DNA from: Streptomyces sp. NBC_00190 | GTDB taxonomy: Bacteria; Actinomycetota; Actinomycetes; Streptomycetales; Streptomycetaceae | Reading direction: 5' to 3' | Length of the DNA: 64,000 bases | Assembly: GCF_036203305.1 (NCBI RefSeq) | Contig: NZ_CP108131.1 | Location: 4,898,001-4,962,000 of the forward strand | In this document: positions 17,145 to 25,536 of the stretch, piece after piece | Numbering within the stretch: the first letter of the stretch is position 1 | How the letters are laid out: each line of letters begins with the position of its first letter | Made by a program: the position numbers and the translations under genes | The notes under the pieces: generated by a model | What the model saw: only the letters and a program-made list of their open reading frames with translations | Told to the model about the DNA's origin: nothing | Databases searched by the model: none

Positions 17145-18293
17145 ATGACGAGCGAGACCCCCAACCTGCCGACCCCGGATCAGATCCGCCGCTCCCCGAA
17201 GGTGCTCCTGCACGATCACCTCGACGGTGGACTGCGCCCCGGGACCATCATCGAGCTGGCCCGCGAGGTCGGCTACGAGAACCTCCCCGAGACCGACGCC
17301 GACAAGCTCGGCATCTGGTTCCGGGAAGCCGCCGACTCCGGTTCCCTTCCGCGCTACCTGGAGACCTTCGCCCACACCTGCGCGGTCATGCAGACGAAGG
17401 AGGCCCTCTTCCGGGTCGCCGCCGAGTGCGCCGAGGACCTGGCCGAGGACGGCGTCGTGTACGCCGAGATCCGCTACGCCCCCGAGCAGCACCTGGAAGC
17501 CGGCCTGACCCTCGAAGAGGTCGTCGAGGCCGTGAACGACGGCTTCCGCGAGGGCGAGCGCCGCGCCAAGGCGAGCGGCCACCGCATCCGCGTCGGCGCC
17601 CTGCTGACCGCGATGCGCCACGCCGCCCGCGCGCTGGAGATCGCGGAGCTGGCCAACCGCTACCGCGACAACGGCGTCGTCGGCTTCGACATCGCCGGCG
17701 CCGAGGCAGGGTTCCCTCCCACCCGCCACCTCGACGCCTTCGAATACCTCAAGCGCGAGAACAACCACTTCACGATCCACGCGGGCGAGGCCTTCGGCCT
17801 GCCGTCGATCTGGCAGGCCCTGCAGTGGTGCGGCGCCGACCGCCTCGGTCACGGCGTGAAGATCATCGACGACATCGAGGTCGCCGCCGACGGCTCCGTG
17901 AAGCTGGGCCGCCTCGCCTCGTACGTCCGGGACAAGCGCATCCCCCTGGAGATGTGCCCGACGTCGAACCTGCAGACGGCCGCGGCCGCCTCGTACGCCG
18001 AGCACCCGATCGGCCTGCTGCGGAAGCTGCACTTCAGGCTCACGGTGAACACCGACAACCGCCTGATGAGCGGCACCAGCATGAGCCGCGAGTTCGAGCA
18101 CCTGGTCGACACCTTCGGCTACTCGCTCGACGACATGCAGTGGTTCACCGTCAATGCGATGAAGTCCGCGTTCATTCCTTTCGATGAACGACTGGCCATG
18201 ATCAACGAGGTCATCAAGCCCGGTTATGCGGAACTGAAGTCGGAGTGGCTGTTCCAGCAGACCGCTTCCACCAGCGGTTCTGTCTCGGCGTAG
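17145..18293 (+). CDS. add: Adenosine deaminase
   Basis: 382 residues. It hydrolyses adenosine and deoxyadenosine to inosine and deoxyinosine, feeding purine nucleoside phosphorylase. Metal and catalytic motifs are complete: HDHLDG (23-28), HAGE (212-215, catalytic Glu), RLGHG (233-237) and the TDN near 303-305. The ATG lies 6 nt after a TANNNT hexamer with no Shine-Dalgarno, so translation is probably leaderless. An exact nucleoside operator precedes it. A hairpin with a 13-bp stem ends the unit. Confidence 0.95.
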   Translation: MTSETPNLPTPDQIRRSPKVLLHDHLDGGLRPGTIIELAREVGYENLPETDADKLGIWFREAADSGSLPRYLETFAHTCAVMQTKEALFRVAAECAEDLAEDGVVYAEIRYAPEQHLEAGLTLEEVVEAVNDGFREGERRAKASGHRIRVGALLTAMRHAARALEIAELANRYRDNGVVGFDIAGAEAGFPPTRHLDAFEYLKRENNHFTIHAGEAFGLPSIWQALQWCGADRLGHGVKIIDDIEVAADGSVKLGRLASYVRDKRIPLEMCPTSNLQTAAAASYAEHPIGLLRKLHFRLTVNTDNRLMSGTSMSREFEHLVDTFGYSLDDMQWFTVNAMKSAFIPFDERLAMINEVIKPGYAELKSEWLFQQTASTSGSVSA

Positions 18294-18312
18294 GCCACGG
18301 CATGACGTACTG

Positions 18313-18346
18313 AAAGCGCCCGGGAGGAGCAATTCCCGGGCGCTTT
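18313..18346 (+). terminator. Hairpin terminator after add
   Basis: Perfect 13-bp inverted repeat (AAAGCGCCCGGGA / TCCCGGGCGCTTT) with an 8-nt loop, ending in TTT, 19 nt after the stop. Confidence 0.85.
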
Positions 18347-18433
18347 CTCGTATTTACGGATGTTTGCGGGCGGGGGTTTCACGTGACTAGTTTGCGAAGC
18401 CGCTCAAATTCCCCGTCGCAAGGAATATTTTTC

Positions 18434-18691
18434 ATGAAGCAGTCAGCTGCCAAGATCCTCGGTGCCGCCGCTCTCGGTGCCGCCTTCGCCGCCGTCGCCG
18501 CCGGTACCGCCTCCGCCGCCGCCCTCCCGGCCGTCGGTCTCACCGACGCGCTGGGCACTGCCACGGGTGCGCTCCAGGGGGTCACCAGCCAGCAGCAGGC
18601 GGGCACCCAGGGGGGCCAGCAGTCGAGCGACCCCACCTCCTCGGTCACCGGCCTGCTGAACCCGCTCACCGGCGCCCTCAACGGCGGCTGA
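18434..18691 (+). CDS. Small secreted protein of unknown function
   Basis: 85 residues. The ATG at 18434 has AAGGAA about 8 nt upstream (18420-18425). A clear Sec signal peptide (about residues 1-28, ending in ASA) precedes a mature part of about 57 residues rich in Gly, Gln, Ser and Thr with no Cys. I recognise no domain. Similar small exported proteins are common around actinobacterial cell-wall genes. Confidence 0.75.
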   Translation: MKQSAAKILGAAALGAAFAAVAAGTASAAALPAVGLTDALGTATGALQGVTSQQQAGTQGGQQSSDPTSSVTGLLNPLTGALNGG

Positions 18692-18818
18692 CGCTGTCCC
18701 GATGCGAACGCGCGCACGGCGGTCGCACGCCTCTTCGACGAGGTGTGTGTACCGCCGTGCCGTGTGCCACGATCACCACCAACTGCCCGCCGACCCCATC
18801 GGTATGAGGTTCTTGGTC

Positions 18819-19580
18819 ATGCGCATGAAGGCACGAGCGACGATGGTCGCGCTGGTCCCCGCCCTGCTGCTCGCGGCGGTCGGCTGCGCCGGCACGGGCA
18901 GCCCCGCGAAGGGCAAGGACCCGGACCCCAAGGGTTCCGCAGGTCAGGCCTCGGGAGCGCCCGGCGGCCCGGCGGCGACCGCCCCCGGCGGCTCCGCCGC
19001 GCCCAAGGCCGGCAGCAGGCTGGAGCGGTCCGCGCTGGAACAGGGCGACCTGCCCGGCTACCAGATCTCCGCCCAGGGCAAGAATCCGAGCGCCCCGAAC
19101 GGTCAGCCGCAGGCCGACAAGAAGGCCTGCCAGCCGCTGGCCGACATCATGGGCGACAAGCCGGACCCGGCCGCGCGCGAGACCGTCAACCGCGGCGTCG
19201 GCTCCCAGAAGCAGGTCGGACTCGCGGTCTCCGCGTCGGTCAGCTCCTACGCCGAGAGCGACGCCAAGACGCTCATCGCCCGCCTCAAGGCCGCCGTCGC
19301 GGCCTGCGGTACGGGTTTCTCCGCCACGGTCGAGAAGCAGACCGGCAGCTACCGCGAGGTGCGGGCCGCCGGATACCGCACGTCCGGCGACGAGAGCGTC
19401 AGCTGGACCACGACCGCGGCCGCCCAGGACGTCTCGGCACAGGTCCACATGGTCGTCGTACGCGAGGGAGAGACCATCGTGCGGCTGATGGCCCTCAACG
19501 TGGCGGCCGGCCAGCAGAAGACCCAGGTGCCGCAGGAGGTCGCCGACAAGCAGCTGGAGAAGGTCCAGCGGGCCGGCTGA
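18819..19580 (+). CDS. Lipoprotein of unknown function
   Basis: 253 residues from ATG 18819, chosen because GAGG (18806-18809) lies 9 nt upstream; ATG 18804 and 18825 are alternatives. The lipobox is LAAVGC, so Cys23 should be lipidated. A Pro/Gly/Ala-rich linker of about 50 residues follows, then a compact domain containing two Cys (KKACQPLADI and VAACGTGF). I do not recognise the domain; the layout resembles PknH-sensor-like extracellular domains, but that is only an impression. It faces a convergent PspC-domain gene. Confidence 0.75.
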   Translation: MRMKARATMVALVPALLLAAVGCAGTGSPAKGKDPDPKGSAGQASGAPGGPAATAPGGSAAPKAGSRLERSALEQGDLPGYQISAQGKNPSAPNGQPQADKKACQPLADIMGDKPDPAARETVNRGVGSQKQVGLAVSASVSSYAESDAKTLIARLKAAVAACGTGFSATVEKQTGSYREVRAAGYRTSGDESVSWTTTAAAQDVSAQVHMVVVREGETIVRLMALNVAAGQQKTQVPQEVADKQLEKVQRAG

Positions 19581-19604
19581 CGCGCCCCCGGTCCGGCGGA
19601 GGGC

Positions 19605-19805
19605 CTACCAGGCGGTGGAGGCGGACTTCTCGTTCGGCAGGAGCAGCCACAGCGCCAGGTAGATGAGGAACTGCGGGCCGGGCAGCAGGCACGAGACGAC
19701 GAATATGACGCGCATCGTGTTCGCGGACATTCCGAAGCGGCGCGCCAGTCCGGCGCAGACTCCGCCGATCCACCGGCCGTCACGGGGGCGGGCAAGGGCG
19801 CTCAT
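19605..19805 (-). CDS. PspC-domain membrane protein
   Basis: 66 residues. RWIGGVCAGLARRFG is the PspC-domain signature and a membrane segment follows (about residues 31-56). The ATG at 19805 is preferred because AAGGAGA lies 5 nt upstream; ATG 19820 lacks one. PspC domains act in membrane-stress signalling or as toxin-like membrane proteins; the role of the short actinobacterial form is unknown. It follows the VanZ gene on the same strand and is probably cotranscribed. Confidence 0.85.
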   Translation of the reverse strand: MSALARPRDGRWIGGVCAGLARRFGMSANTMRVIFVVSCLLPGPQFLIYLALWLLLPNEKSASTAW

Positions 19806-19843
19806 GGGGTTCTCCTTCATCGGGATCGCTTTTCTGCGATGCC

Positions 19844-20479
19844 TCAATACTCCCGGGGAACCGCCGACAGGACCTCGGTCCAGGGGCCGAGCCCGACCCT
19901 GGTAATTCTCGGGGTGGCCCCCTGATAAGCGGTGCGTGAGCGCCTCATCCGGGCGCGCAGCGCCGGTACGACGGCCGCGTGCGCGAGCAGCACCCCGACG
20001 GTGTTCAGCAGGACCGAGTCCACGTCGACCACCTGGCCCGGCACCGCGGTCTGGAGCATCTCGATGCACACCGAGACCAGCGCGCCCGCTGCCGCCGTCC
20101 GGGCGAGCGAGGACCACGCGGACAGCGCCGACGGCGCGAGCCGCCCGCTGACCAGCGGCAGCAGCACCCCGAGCGGGGCCAGCAGCGCCAGTCCCTCGCC
20201 GATCCGGTGAGCGGCCTCCAGCGGCCCGTAGGCGAGGTCCGCCCTGATCCCCGCCAGCGGGTTCAGATTGGCGGCCGCGGCCCAGGGCACGTCCAGCGGC
20301 CGAAGAGTCAGCCAGCCGACGACCAGGAGGTGGGCGACCAGCAGGACGGCTGCCAGGAGCCGGAACCGGAGATGAATGGCGGTGGCGGCGCTGCCGCCGG
20401 CCTCATTGCGCTGCACACCTGCGAGGACGCACCGTCCGGTGGCCCCGGTTCCGCCCGCGTGGGATGTGCTGGGGAGCAC
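19844..20479 (-). CDS. VanZ-family membrane protein
   Basis: 211 residues with four to five membrane segments. The VanZ-like core includes LNPLAGI and CIEMLQTAVPGQVVDVDSVLLNT, written here in pieces: CIEMLQ, then PGQVVDVDSVLLNT, the conserved polar stretch at the end of the domain. VanZ proteins are linked to envelope stress and low-level teicoplanin resistance, mechanism unclear. The GTG start at 20479 is 13 nt after the PH-domain gene, so the two are likely in one operon; a shorter start near residue 21 is possible. Confidence 0.8.
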   Translation of the reverse strand: MLPSTSHAGGTGATGRCVLAGVQRNEAGGSAATAIHLRFRLLAAVLLVAHLLVVGWLTLRPLDVPWAAAANLNPLAGIRADLAYGPLEAAHRIGEGLALLAPLGVLLPLVSGRLAPSALSAWSSLARTAAAGALVSVCIEMLQTAVPGQVVDVDSVLLNTVGVLLAHAAVVPALRARMRRSRTAYQGATPRITRVGLGPWTEVLSAVPREY

Positions 20480-20492
20480 GTACGGGGACCGG

Positions 20493-21128
20493 TCAGCCCG
20501 TGGCGAGGAGCACGATCAGCACCAGCGCGCCGGCCACGACCGGCGCGATGATCTCGTACGACCACGTCACGCGCACGCTGCCCTGGGCGCCGGGCCGCGA
20601 GGCACCGCGCTCCGCCAGGTCCCGCAGCTCCTCCACGACCCGGTCGGCCTCGGCCCGGTGCGGCTCGGCCGGTACGGCCGGCTTCTGCGCGTCCGTGGAG
20701 GACGGGGCCACGCCGCCGCGGCGGCCGGGCTGCTGCTGGCGGGCCGCCTTCTTGCGGTCGCGCAGCGAGACGGGGACGGACCAGAGCTGATACTTCGAAC
20801 CCTCCGCCAGCACCTCGGCCGAGTACCCGGCGCGCACCGAGTCCACGGCCGCCCACGGCAGCTCGATGACCCGGAAGGGGTTGCGTACGCGCAGCCGGTC
20901 GGCATTGGCGAAGACGGCCGGGCGGATGGTGAAGGCCACGACCAGCGGTACGGCGCACAGCGCGACCGCGAGCGCGATCCACGGGGTGTTCCCGGAGCCC
21001 CGCACCACGGCGTCCCCGCAGAGCCACGCGATCAGGGCGAGCAGCAGCACGCCCGTGACCACGGCCATGGAGGAGCGGTAGACCCGGTCGTCGTACACCG
21101 GCTCGTCGGAGGGCTGCTGGCTGCTCAT
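20493..21128 (-). CDS. PH-domain membrane protein
   Basis: 211 residues. Two membrane segments lie near residues 22-40 and 48-68, then a bacterial PH-like domain (about 70-125, with RNPFRVIELPWAAVDSVRAG), a charged linker and a C-terminal membrane segment (about 187-208). The role is unknown; such proteins are thought to be envelope-associated. It starts 25 nt after the sortase stop and leads into vanZ-like and pspC-like genes, suggesting an envelope operon. Confidence 0.8.
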   Translation of the reverse strand: MSSQQPSDEPVYDDRVYRSSMAVVTGVLLLALIAWLCGDAVVRGSGNTPWIALAVALCAVPLVVAFTIRPAVFANADRLRVRNPFRVIELPWAAVDSVRAGYSAEVLAEGSKYQLWSVPVSLRDRKKAARQQQPGRRGGVAPSSTDAQKPAVPAEPHRAEADRVVEELRDLAERGASRPGAQGSVRVTWSYEIIAPVVAGALVLIVLLATG

Positions 21129-21153
21129 GCGGTCGATTCTGCCCCACGCGGTC

Positions 21154-21792
21154 TCAGCCCACGAGATCGGCGTACAAGATGATGTTGTCGGGCCGGTGGC
21201 CGTCGGTGATCGCGCCCCCGCAGGTGATGACGCGCAGCTCAGGCCGGGAGGTGTCCCCGTACACCTTGGTGGTGGGGAAGTGCTTCTTGTCGACCTGCTC
21301 CAGCTCGCGGACGCGGAAGACGGCGGTGCTGCCGTCCGCGCGGGAGACGGTGATCTCGTCACCGGTGCGGACGCGCGAGACGTCCTTGAGCACGGCCGGG
21401 CCGCGGGCGGTGTCGAAGTGGCCGATCAGCACGGCCGGGCCGGTCTCGCCGGGAGTGACGCCCTTGTCGTACCAGCCGATCTTGTCCCCGTCGGCCACGG
21501 AGGGCACCTCGACGGTGCCGTCGGCGGCCAGCCCCAGCTTCAGGAGCGGCGAGGCGTCGACCCCGGCCGAGGGGATCCGTACGCGTACGGGCGCGGAGGC
21601 GGGCAGCGGGGCGGCCGGTGCCGGGGCCGCCGGCGCGGACGTGGGGGTGACGGCGGGCGGGGCGGAGGCCGCGGGCTGCGTGCCGGGCGGGGCGGCGGGC
21701 GTGCTGCCGGGCGTGGCGGCGCTGCCGCAGCCGGTCAGGGCGGCGACGAGGAGGACGGCGGTGAGCAGCGGGCGGGCGGCGCGGTGGGCCAT
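21154..21792 (-). CDS. Class F-like sortase
   Basis: 212 residues. The N terminus has a lipoprotein-like signal with LTGC and a long Ala/Pro linker; the catalytic domain spans about residues 70-212. Sortase residues are in place: His in LIGHFDT, Cys in RVITCGG and Arg in DGHRPDN. Sortases cleave a C-terminal sorting signal and attach the protein to the wall; actinobacterial class F members are poorly characterised. The gene just upstream on the same strand ends in a TM plus Arg tail and could be its substrate, though a hairpin separates them. Confidence 0.85.
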   Translation of the reverse strand: MAHRAARPLLTAVLLVAALTGCGSAATPGSTPAAPPGTQPAASAPPAVTPTSAPAAPAPAAPLPASAPVRVRIPSAGVDASPLLKLGLAADGTVEVPSVADGDKIGWYDKGVTPGETGPAVLIGHFDTARGPAVLKDVSRVRTGDEITVSRADGSTAVFRVRELEQVDKKHFPTTKVYGDTSRPELRVITCGGAITDGHRPDNIILYADLVG

Positions 21793-21820
21793 GGGGACGC
21801 TCCGGGAAACGGGAAACGGG

Positions 21821-21856
21821 CTGTGGCGGGCCACCGCGAGGGGTGGCCCGCCACAG
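21821..21856 (-). terminator. Hairpin between the surface protein gene and the sortase gene
   Basis: Perfect 15-bp inverted repeat with a 6-nt loop (arms 21821-21835 and 21842-21856), 28 nt after the stop of the upstream gene and 28 nt before the sortase start. It probably ends most transcripts of the surface protein gene. Confidence 0.8.
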
Positions 21857-21884
21857 GCGAGGCGAGAGGGGGACCGGGAGCGGA

Positions 21885-22865
21885 TCAGCCCTGAGCGCGG
21901 CGGCGGCGCAGGACCACGCTGGCGCCCAGGGCCCCGAAGGCGGCGATCAGGCCGGCGCCGGCCGCCATGGTGGCGGTGTTGCCGGTGCCCGCGGCGGTCT
22001 CGACCGGGAGCTCGGCGCCCGCGGCGACCGGGCCCTTCGGGACCACGGTGGTCTGACCCGTGGTCTGGGCCTTCTTGCCGGCCGGGGTGGACGCGGTGGC
22101 GGACGGCTTGGGGGCGGGGGTGCTGGGCTCCACCGTCTTGTCGTTGGCGAACGTGTACTTCGGCTTGCACCCCTTGGGGAAAGCGGGGAAGGAGGTCCGG
22201 CCGAACGGGGCGTCGGCGCCACCCTGGGTCTTCCACTCGAGGACGGGCGCGGCGCCGCTGGGGTTCACGATCCGGACGATGATCCCCTGCGCATCGGGCA
22301 GCGCGGGGTTGTCGCGGTCCAGGCGGGCGAAGCCGCGGTCGTCGCCGGAGTGGAAGAGGTACGCCTCCGGGCCGTACTCGCCGAAGTACAGGTAGGCGCT
22401 CACGCCCGCGCCCAGCGACTCCTGCTTCGGCCCGACCCGGCACTCCGCGGCGGCCTGGCCCGCGGGCAGCGGGTAGGACTTGGCAACCCCGCCCCTGGTG
22501 ACGACGAGCACGGGCTTGGCGGACTCGGCCTCGGTGAGCTCGAGGTACACGTCGCCGACCTTGTCGGAGGTCCGGGTCCGGTCTAGTTTCGCCACGACCG
22601 AGACCAGGTAGGGGTCGCCCGGCTTCCACTCGGGGCCGACCCAGCGGATCCAGGCCTCGGGGCCCTCCTCCTTGTTGCGCAGCACCGCGACCAGGCCCTG
22701 GCCGATGGCGTGGACCTCGCCCTCGTAGCGGCTGTCGTCCGAGGCCGCGGCTGCCTGCGGGGCCGCGGCCGACGCGGCGAACGCGGCGCCGGCGGCCGGG
22801 AGGAGCATCGCGCCCGCGAGGGCGGCGGTGACGATCGAGGTGCGGAGGACGAGGGCGGTACGCAT
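21885..22865 (-). CDS. Secreted protein with C-terminal wall/membrane anchor
   Basis: 326 residues. AGGAG lies 6 nt before the ATG. A Sec signal peptide (about residues 1-31) leads to an extracellular region of about 230 residues with two Cys (AAECRVG and KGCKPKY), then a Pro/Thr/Ala-rich stalk. The C terminus has LPVETA, then GNTATM, a hydrophobic segment and RRRR, the layout of a sortase-processed protein though LPVETA is not a standard LPXTG. I do not recognise the extracellular domain. The adjacent class F-like sortase is the obvious partner. Confidence 0.75.
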   Translation of the reverse strand: MRTALVLRTSIVTAALAGAMLLPAAGAAFAASAAAPQAAAASDDSRYEGEVHAIGQGLVAVLRNKEEGPEAWIRWVGPEWKPGDPYLVSVVAKLDRTRTSDKVGDVYLELTEAESAKPVLVVTRGGVAKSYPLPAGQAAAECRVGPKQESLGAGVSAYLYFGEYGPEAYLFHSGDDRGFARLDRDNPALPDAQGIIVRIVNPSGAAPVLEWKTQGGADAPFGRTSFPAFPKGCKPKYTFANDKTVEPSTPAPKPSATASTPAGKKAQTTGQTTVVPKGPVAAGAELPVETAAGTGNTATMAAGAGLIAAFGALGASVVLRRRRAQG

Positions 22866-23100
22866 AACGACTCCTGAAGCGTGGGTGAGGAGAGTGGAGG
22901 AGAGCCGCATGCCGCGTTGTGTCTGTTCGGTCTGGTTCACCGGGTCAGGTGTGGCGGGCTGCTGAAGAGAAATCTATGGATCTTGTGCGGCCGGAGGATC
23001 CGGCTCCCGTCATGTCCGTGTAACGGCCGGAAGGGTGTCGGAGCGGAGGTGTCGATTCCATAGCGATCCTCCGGAATGGGATCCGGGGGGTGACAGGTCG

Positions 23101-23119
23101 CTACGCGCGTAGATATGCT
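23101..23119 (+). promoter_or_regulatory. Nucleoside operator 5 with leaderless deoC promoter
   Basis: An exact CTACGCGCGTAG (23101-23112) is followed after one base by TATGCT (23114-23119), a TANNNT -10 exactly 6 nt before the in-frame GTG at 23126. The operator directly abuts the -10. Confidence 0.8.
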
Positions 23120-23125
23120 CATCTG

Positions 23126-24094
23126 GTGACCATGCCCACCACCCTCACCGCATTCGCTGACGTGACGACGTCCGACAGTGCGCTGCGCCGCTTCCTGCAC
23201 GGGCTGCCCGGCGTCGACGCTGTCGGTCTGGAGGCCCGCGCGGCCTCCCTCGGCACCCGTTCGATCAAGACGACGGCCAAGGCGTACGCCATCGACCTGG
23301 CCATCTCGATGATCGACCTGACGACGCTGGAAGGCGCGGACACCCCGGGCAAGGTCCGGGCGCTCTCCGCCAAGGCCGTCAACCCCGATCCGACCGACCG
23401 CAGCACCCCGATGACGGCCGCCGTCTGCGTGTACCCCGACATGGTGGCCACCGCGAAGGCGGCGCTGAACGGCGCCGACGTCAAGGTCGCCTCCGTCGCC
23501 ACCGCGTTCCCGGCCGGCCGCGCGGCCCTGCCGGTCAAGCTCGCGGACACGGCCGACGCCGTGGCCGCCGGCGCCGACGAGATCGACATGGTCATCGACC
23601 GTGGCGCCTTCCTCGCCGGCCGCTACCTCGACACCTACGAGCTGATCAAGGCCGTCAAGGAGGCGTGCGTGCGCCCCGACGGCACCGCGGCCCGCCTCAA
23701 GGTCATCTTCGAGACCGGCGAGCTGTCCACGTACGACAACATCCGCCGGGCCTCCTGGATCGGCATGCTCGCGGGCGCCGACTTCATCAAGACGTCGACG
23801 GGCAAGGTGGGCGTCAACGCCACCCCGGCCAACACCCTGCTCATGCTCGAAGCCGTACGCGACTTCCGGGAGCAGACTGGAATCCAGATCGGCGTGAAGC
23901 CGGCCGGCGGCATCCGCACCACCAAGGACGCGATCAAGTTCCTGGTCCTGGTCAACGAGACCGCGGGCGAGGACTGGCTGAGCAACCACTGGTTCCGCTT
24001 CGGCGCCTCCAGCCTGCTCAACGACCTGTTGATGCAGCGCCAGAAGCTGAGCACCGGCCGTTACTCCGGTCCCGACTACGTGACGGTGGACTGA
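23126..24094 (+). CDS. deoC: Deoxyribose-phosphate aldolase
   Basis: 322 residues from GTG 23126, chosen because it lies 6 nt after a TANNNT hexamer; ATG 23132 is the alternative. The enzyme splits 2-deoxyribose-5-phosphate into acetaldehyde and glyceraldehyde-3-phosphate. IKTSTGK carries the Schiff-base Lys222, and DEIDMVIDRGAF has the conserved Asp. It is longer than the E. coli enzyme by an N-terminal extension of about 45 residues, as in the eukaryote-like long form. Two ALDH-like genes follow at once and can remove the acetaldehyde. Confidence 0.95.
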   Translation: MTMPTTLTAFADVTTSDSALRRFLHGLPGVDAVGLEARAASLGTRSIKTTAKAYAIDLAISMIDLTTLEGADTPGKVRALSAKAVNPDPTDRSTPMTAAVCVYPDMVATAKAALNGADVKVASVATAFPAGRAALPVKLADTADAVAAGADEIDMVIDRGAFLAGRYLDTYELIKAVKEACVRPDGTAARLKVIFETGELSTYDNIRRASWIGMLAGADFIKTSTGKVGVNATPANTLLMLEAVRDFREQTGIQIGVKPAGGIRTTKDAIKFLVLVNETAGEDWLSNHWFRFGASSLLNDLLMQRQKLSTGRYSGPDYVTVD

Positions 24095-24099
24095 TCACC

Positions 24100-25536
24100 A
24101 TGGCATCCCTCTTCGAGTACGCACCGGCTCCCGAGTCCCGCTCGGTCGTCGACATCGCCCCCTCCTACGGCCTCTTCATCGACGGTGAGTTCACCGACGC
24201 CGCCGACGGCAAGGTCTTCAAGACCGTCTCGCCGTCGTCCGAGGAAGTCCTGGCCGAGGTCGCCCAGGCGGGCGCCGCCGACGTGGACCGCGCCGTCAAG
24301 GCCGCCCGCAAGGCCTTCGAGAAGTGGTCCGCGCTGCCCGGCTCCGAGCGCGCCAAGTACCTCTTCCGCATCGCCCGGATCATCCAGGAGCGCAGCCGCG
24401 AGCTGGCCGTCCTGGAGACCCTGGACAACGGAAAGCCGATCAAGGAGACCCGCGACGCGGACCTCCCGCTGGTCGCCGCGCACTTCTTCTACTACGCGGG
24501 CTGGGCCGACAAGCTCGACCACGCGGGCTACGGCCCGAACCCGCGCCCGCTGGGCGTGGCGGGCCAGGTCATCCCCTGGAACTTCCCCCTCCTCATGCTC
24601 GCGTGGAAGATCGCCCCGGCGCTCGCCACCGGCAACACGGTCGTCCTGAAGCCCGCCGAGACCACGCCCCTGTCGGCGCTGTTCTTCGCGGACATCTGCC
24701 GCCAGGCCGGCCTGCCCAAGGGCGTCGTCAACATCCTCACCGGGTACGGGGACGCGGGCGCGGCCCTCGTCGAGCACCCGGACGTCAACAAGGTCGCCTT
24801 CACCGGCTCGACCGCCGTGGGCAAGAAGATCGCCCGCCACGTCGCCGGGACCGACAAGAAGGTCACTCTGGAGCTGGGCGGCAAGGGCGCCAACATCGTC
24901 TTCGACGACGCGCCCATCGACCAGGCCGTCGAGGGCATCGTCAACGGCATCTTCTTCAACCAGGGCCAGGTCTGCTGCGCGGGCTCCCGCCTGCTGGTCC
25001 AGGAGTCGATCCACGACGAGCTGCTCGACTCGCTCAAGCGCCGCCTGTCCACGCTGCGCCTCGGCGACCCGCTCGACAAGAACACCGACATCGGCGCGAT
25101 CAACTCCGCCGAGCAGCTCGCCCGGATCACCGCGCTCGCGGACACCGGCGAGGCCGAGGGCGCCGAGCGCTGGTCCCCGGCCTGCGAGCTGCCGTCCGCC
25201 GGCTACTGGTTCGCCCCGACGCTCTTCACGAACGTCACCCAGGCGCACACCGTCGCCCGCGACGAGATCTTCGGCCCGGTGCTGTCCGTGCTGACCTTCC
25301 GCACGCCCGACGAGGCCGTCGCGAAGGCCAACAACAGCCAGTACGGCCTGTCCGCCGGCATCTGGACGGAGAAGGGCAGCCGCATCCTCGCGGTCGCGAA
25401 CAAGCTCCGCGCGGGCGTCGTCTGGGCCAACACGTTCAACAAGTTCGACCCGACCTCGCCGTTCGGCGGTTACAAGGAGTCGGGCTTCGGCCGCGAGGGC
25501 GGTCGCCACGGCCTGGAGGGTTACCTCGATGTCTGA
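24100..25536 (+). CDS. Aldehyde dehydrogenase (probably for acetaldehyde)
   Basis: 478 residues, full-length NAD(P)-dependent ALDH. The catalytic Cys lies in GQVCCAGSR (Cys292 or 293), the general-base Glu258 in TLELGGKG, and the NAD-binding FTGSTAVG is intact. It starts 5 nt after the deoC stop, so it is translated from the same message and presumably oxidises the acetaldehyde made by DeoC. It overlaps the next, partial ALDH gene by 8 nt. Confidence 0.9.
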   Translation: MASLFEYAPAPESRSVVDIAPSYGLFIDGEFTDAADGKVFKTVSPSSEEVLAEVAQAGAADVDRAVKAARKAFEKWSALPGSERAKYLFRIARIIQERSRELAVLETLDNGKPIKETRDADLPLVAAHFFYYAGWADKLDHAGYGPNPRPLGVAGQVIPWNFPLLMLAWKIAPALATGNTVVLKPAETTPLSALFFADICRQAGLPKGVVNILTGYGDAGAALVEHPDVNKVAFTGSTAVGKKIARHVAGTDKKVTLELGGKGANIVFDDAPIDQAVEGIVNGIFFNQGQVCCAGSRLLVQESIHDELLDSLKRRLSTLRLGDPLDKNTDIGAINSAEQLARITALADTGEAEGAERWSPACELPSAGYWFAPTLFTNVTQAHTVARDEIFGPVLSVLTFRTPDEAVAKANNSQYGLSAGIWTEKGSRILAVANKLRAGVVWANTFNKFDPTSPFGGYKESGFGREGGRHGLEGYLDV

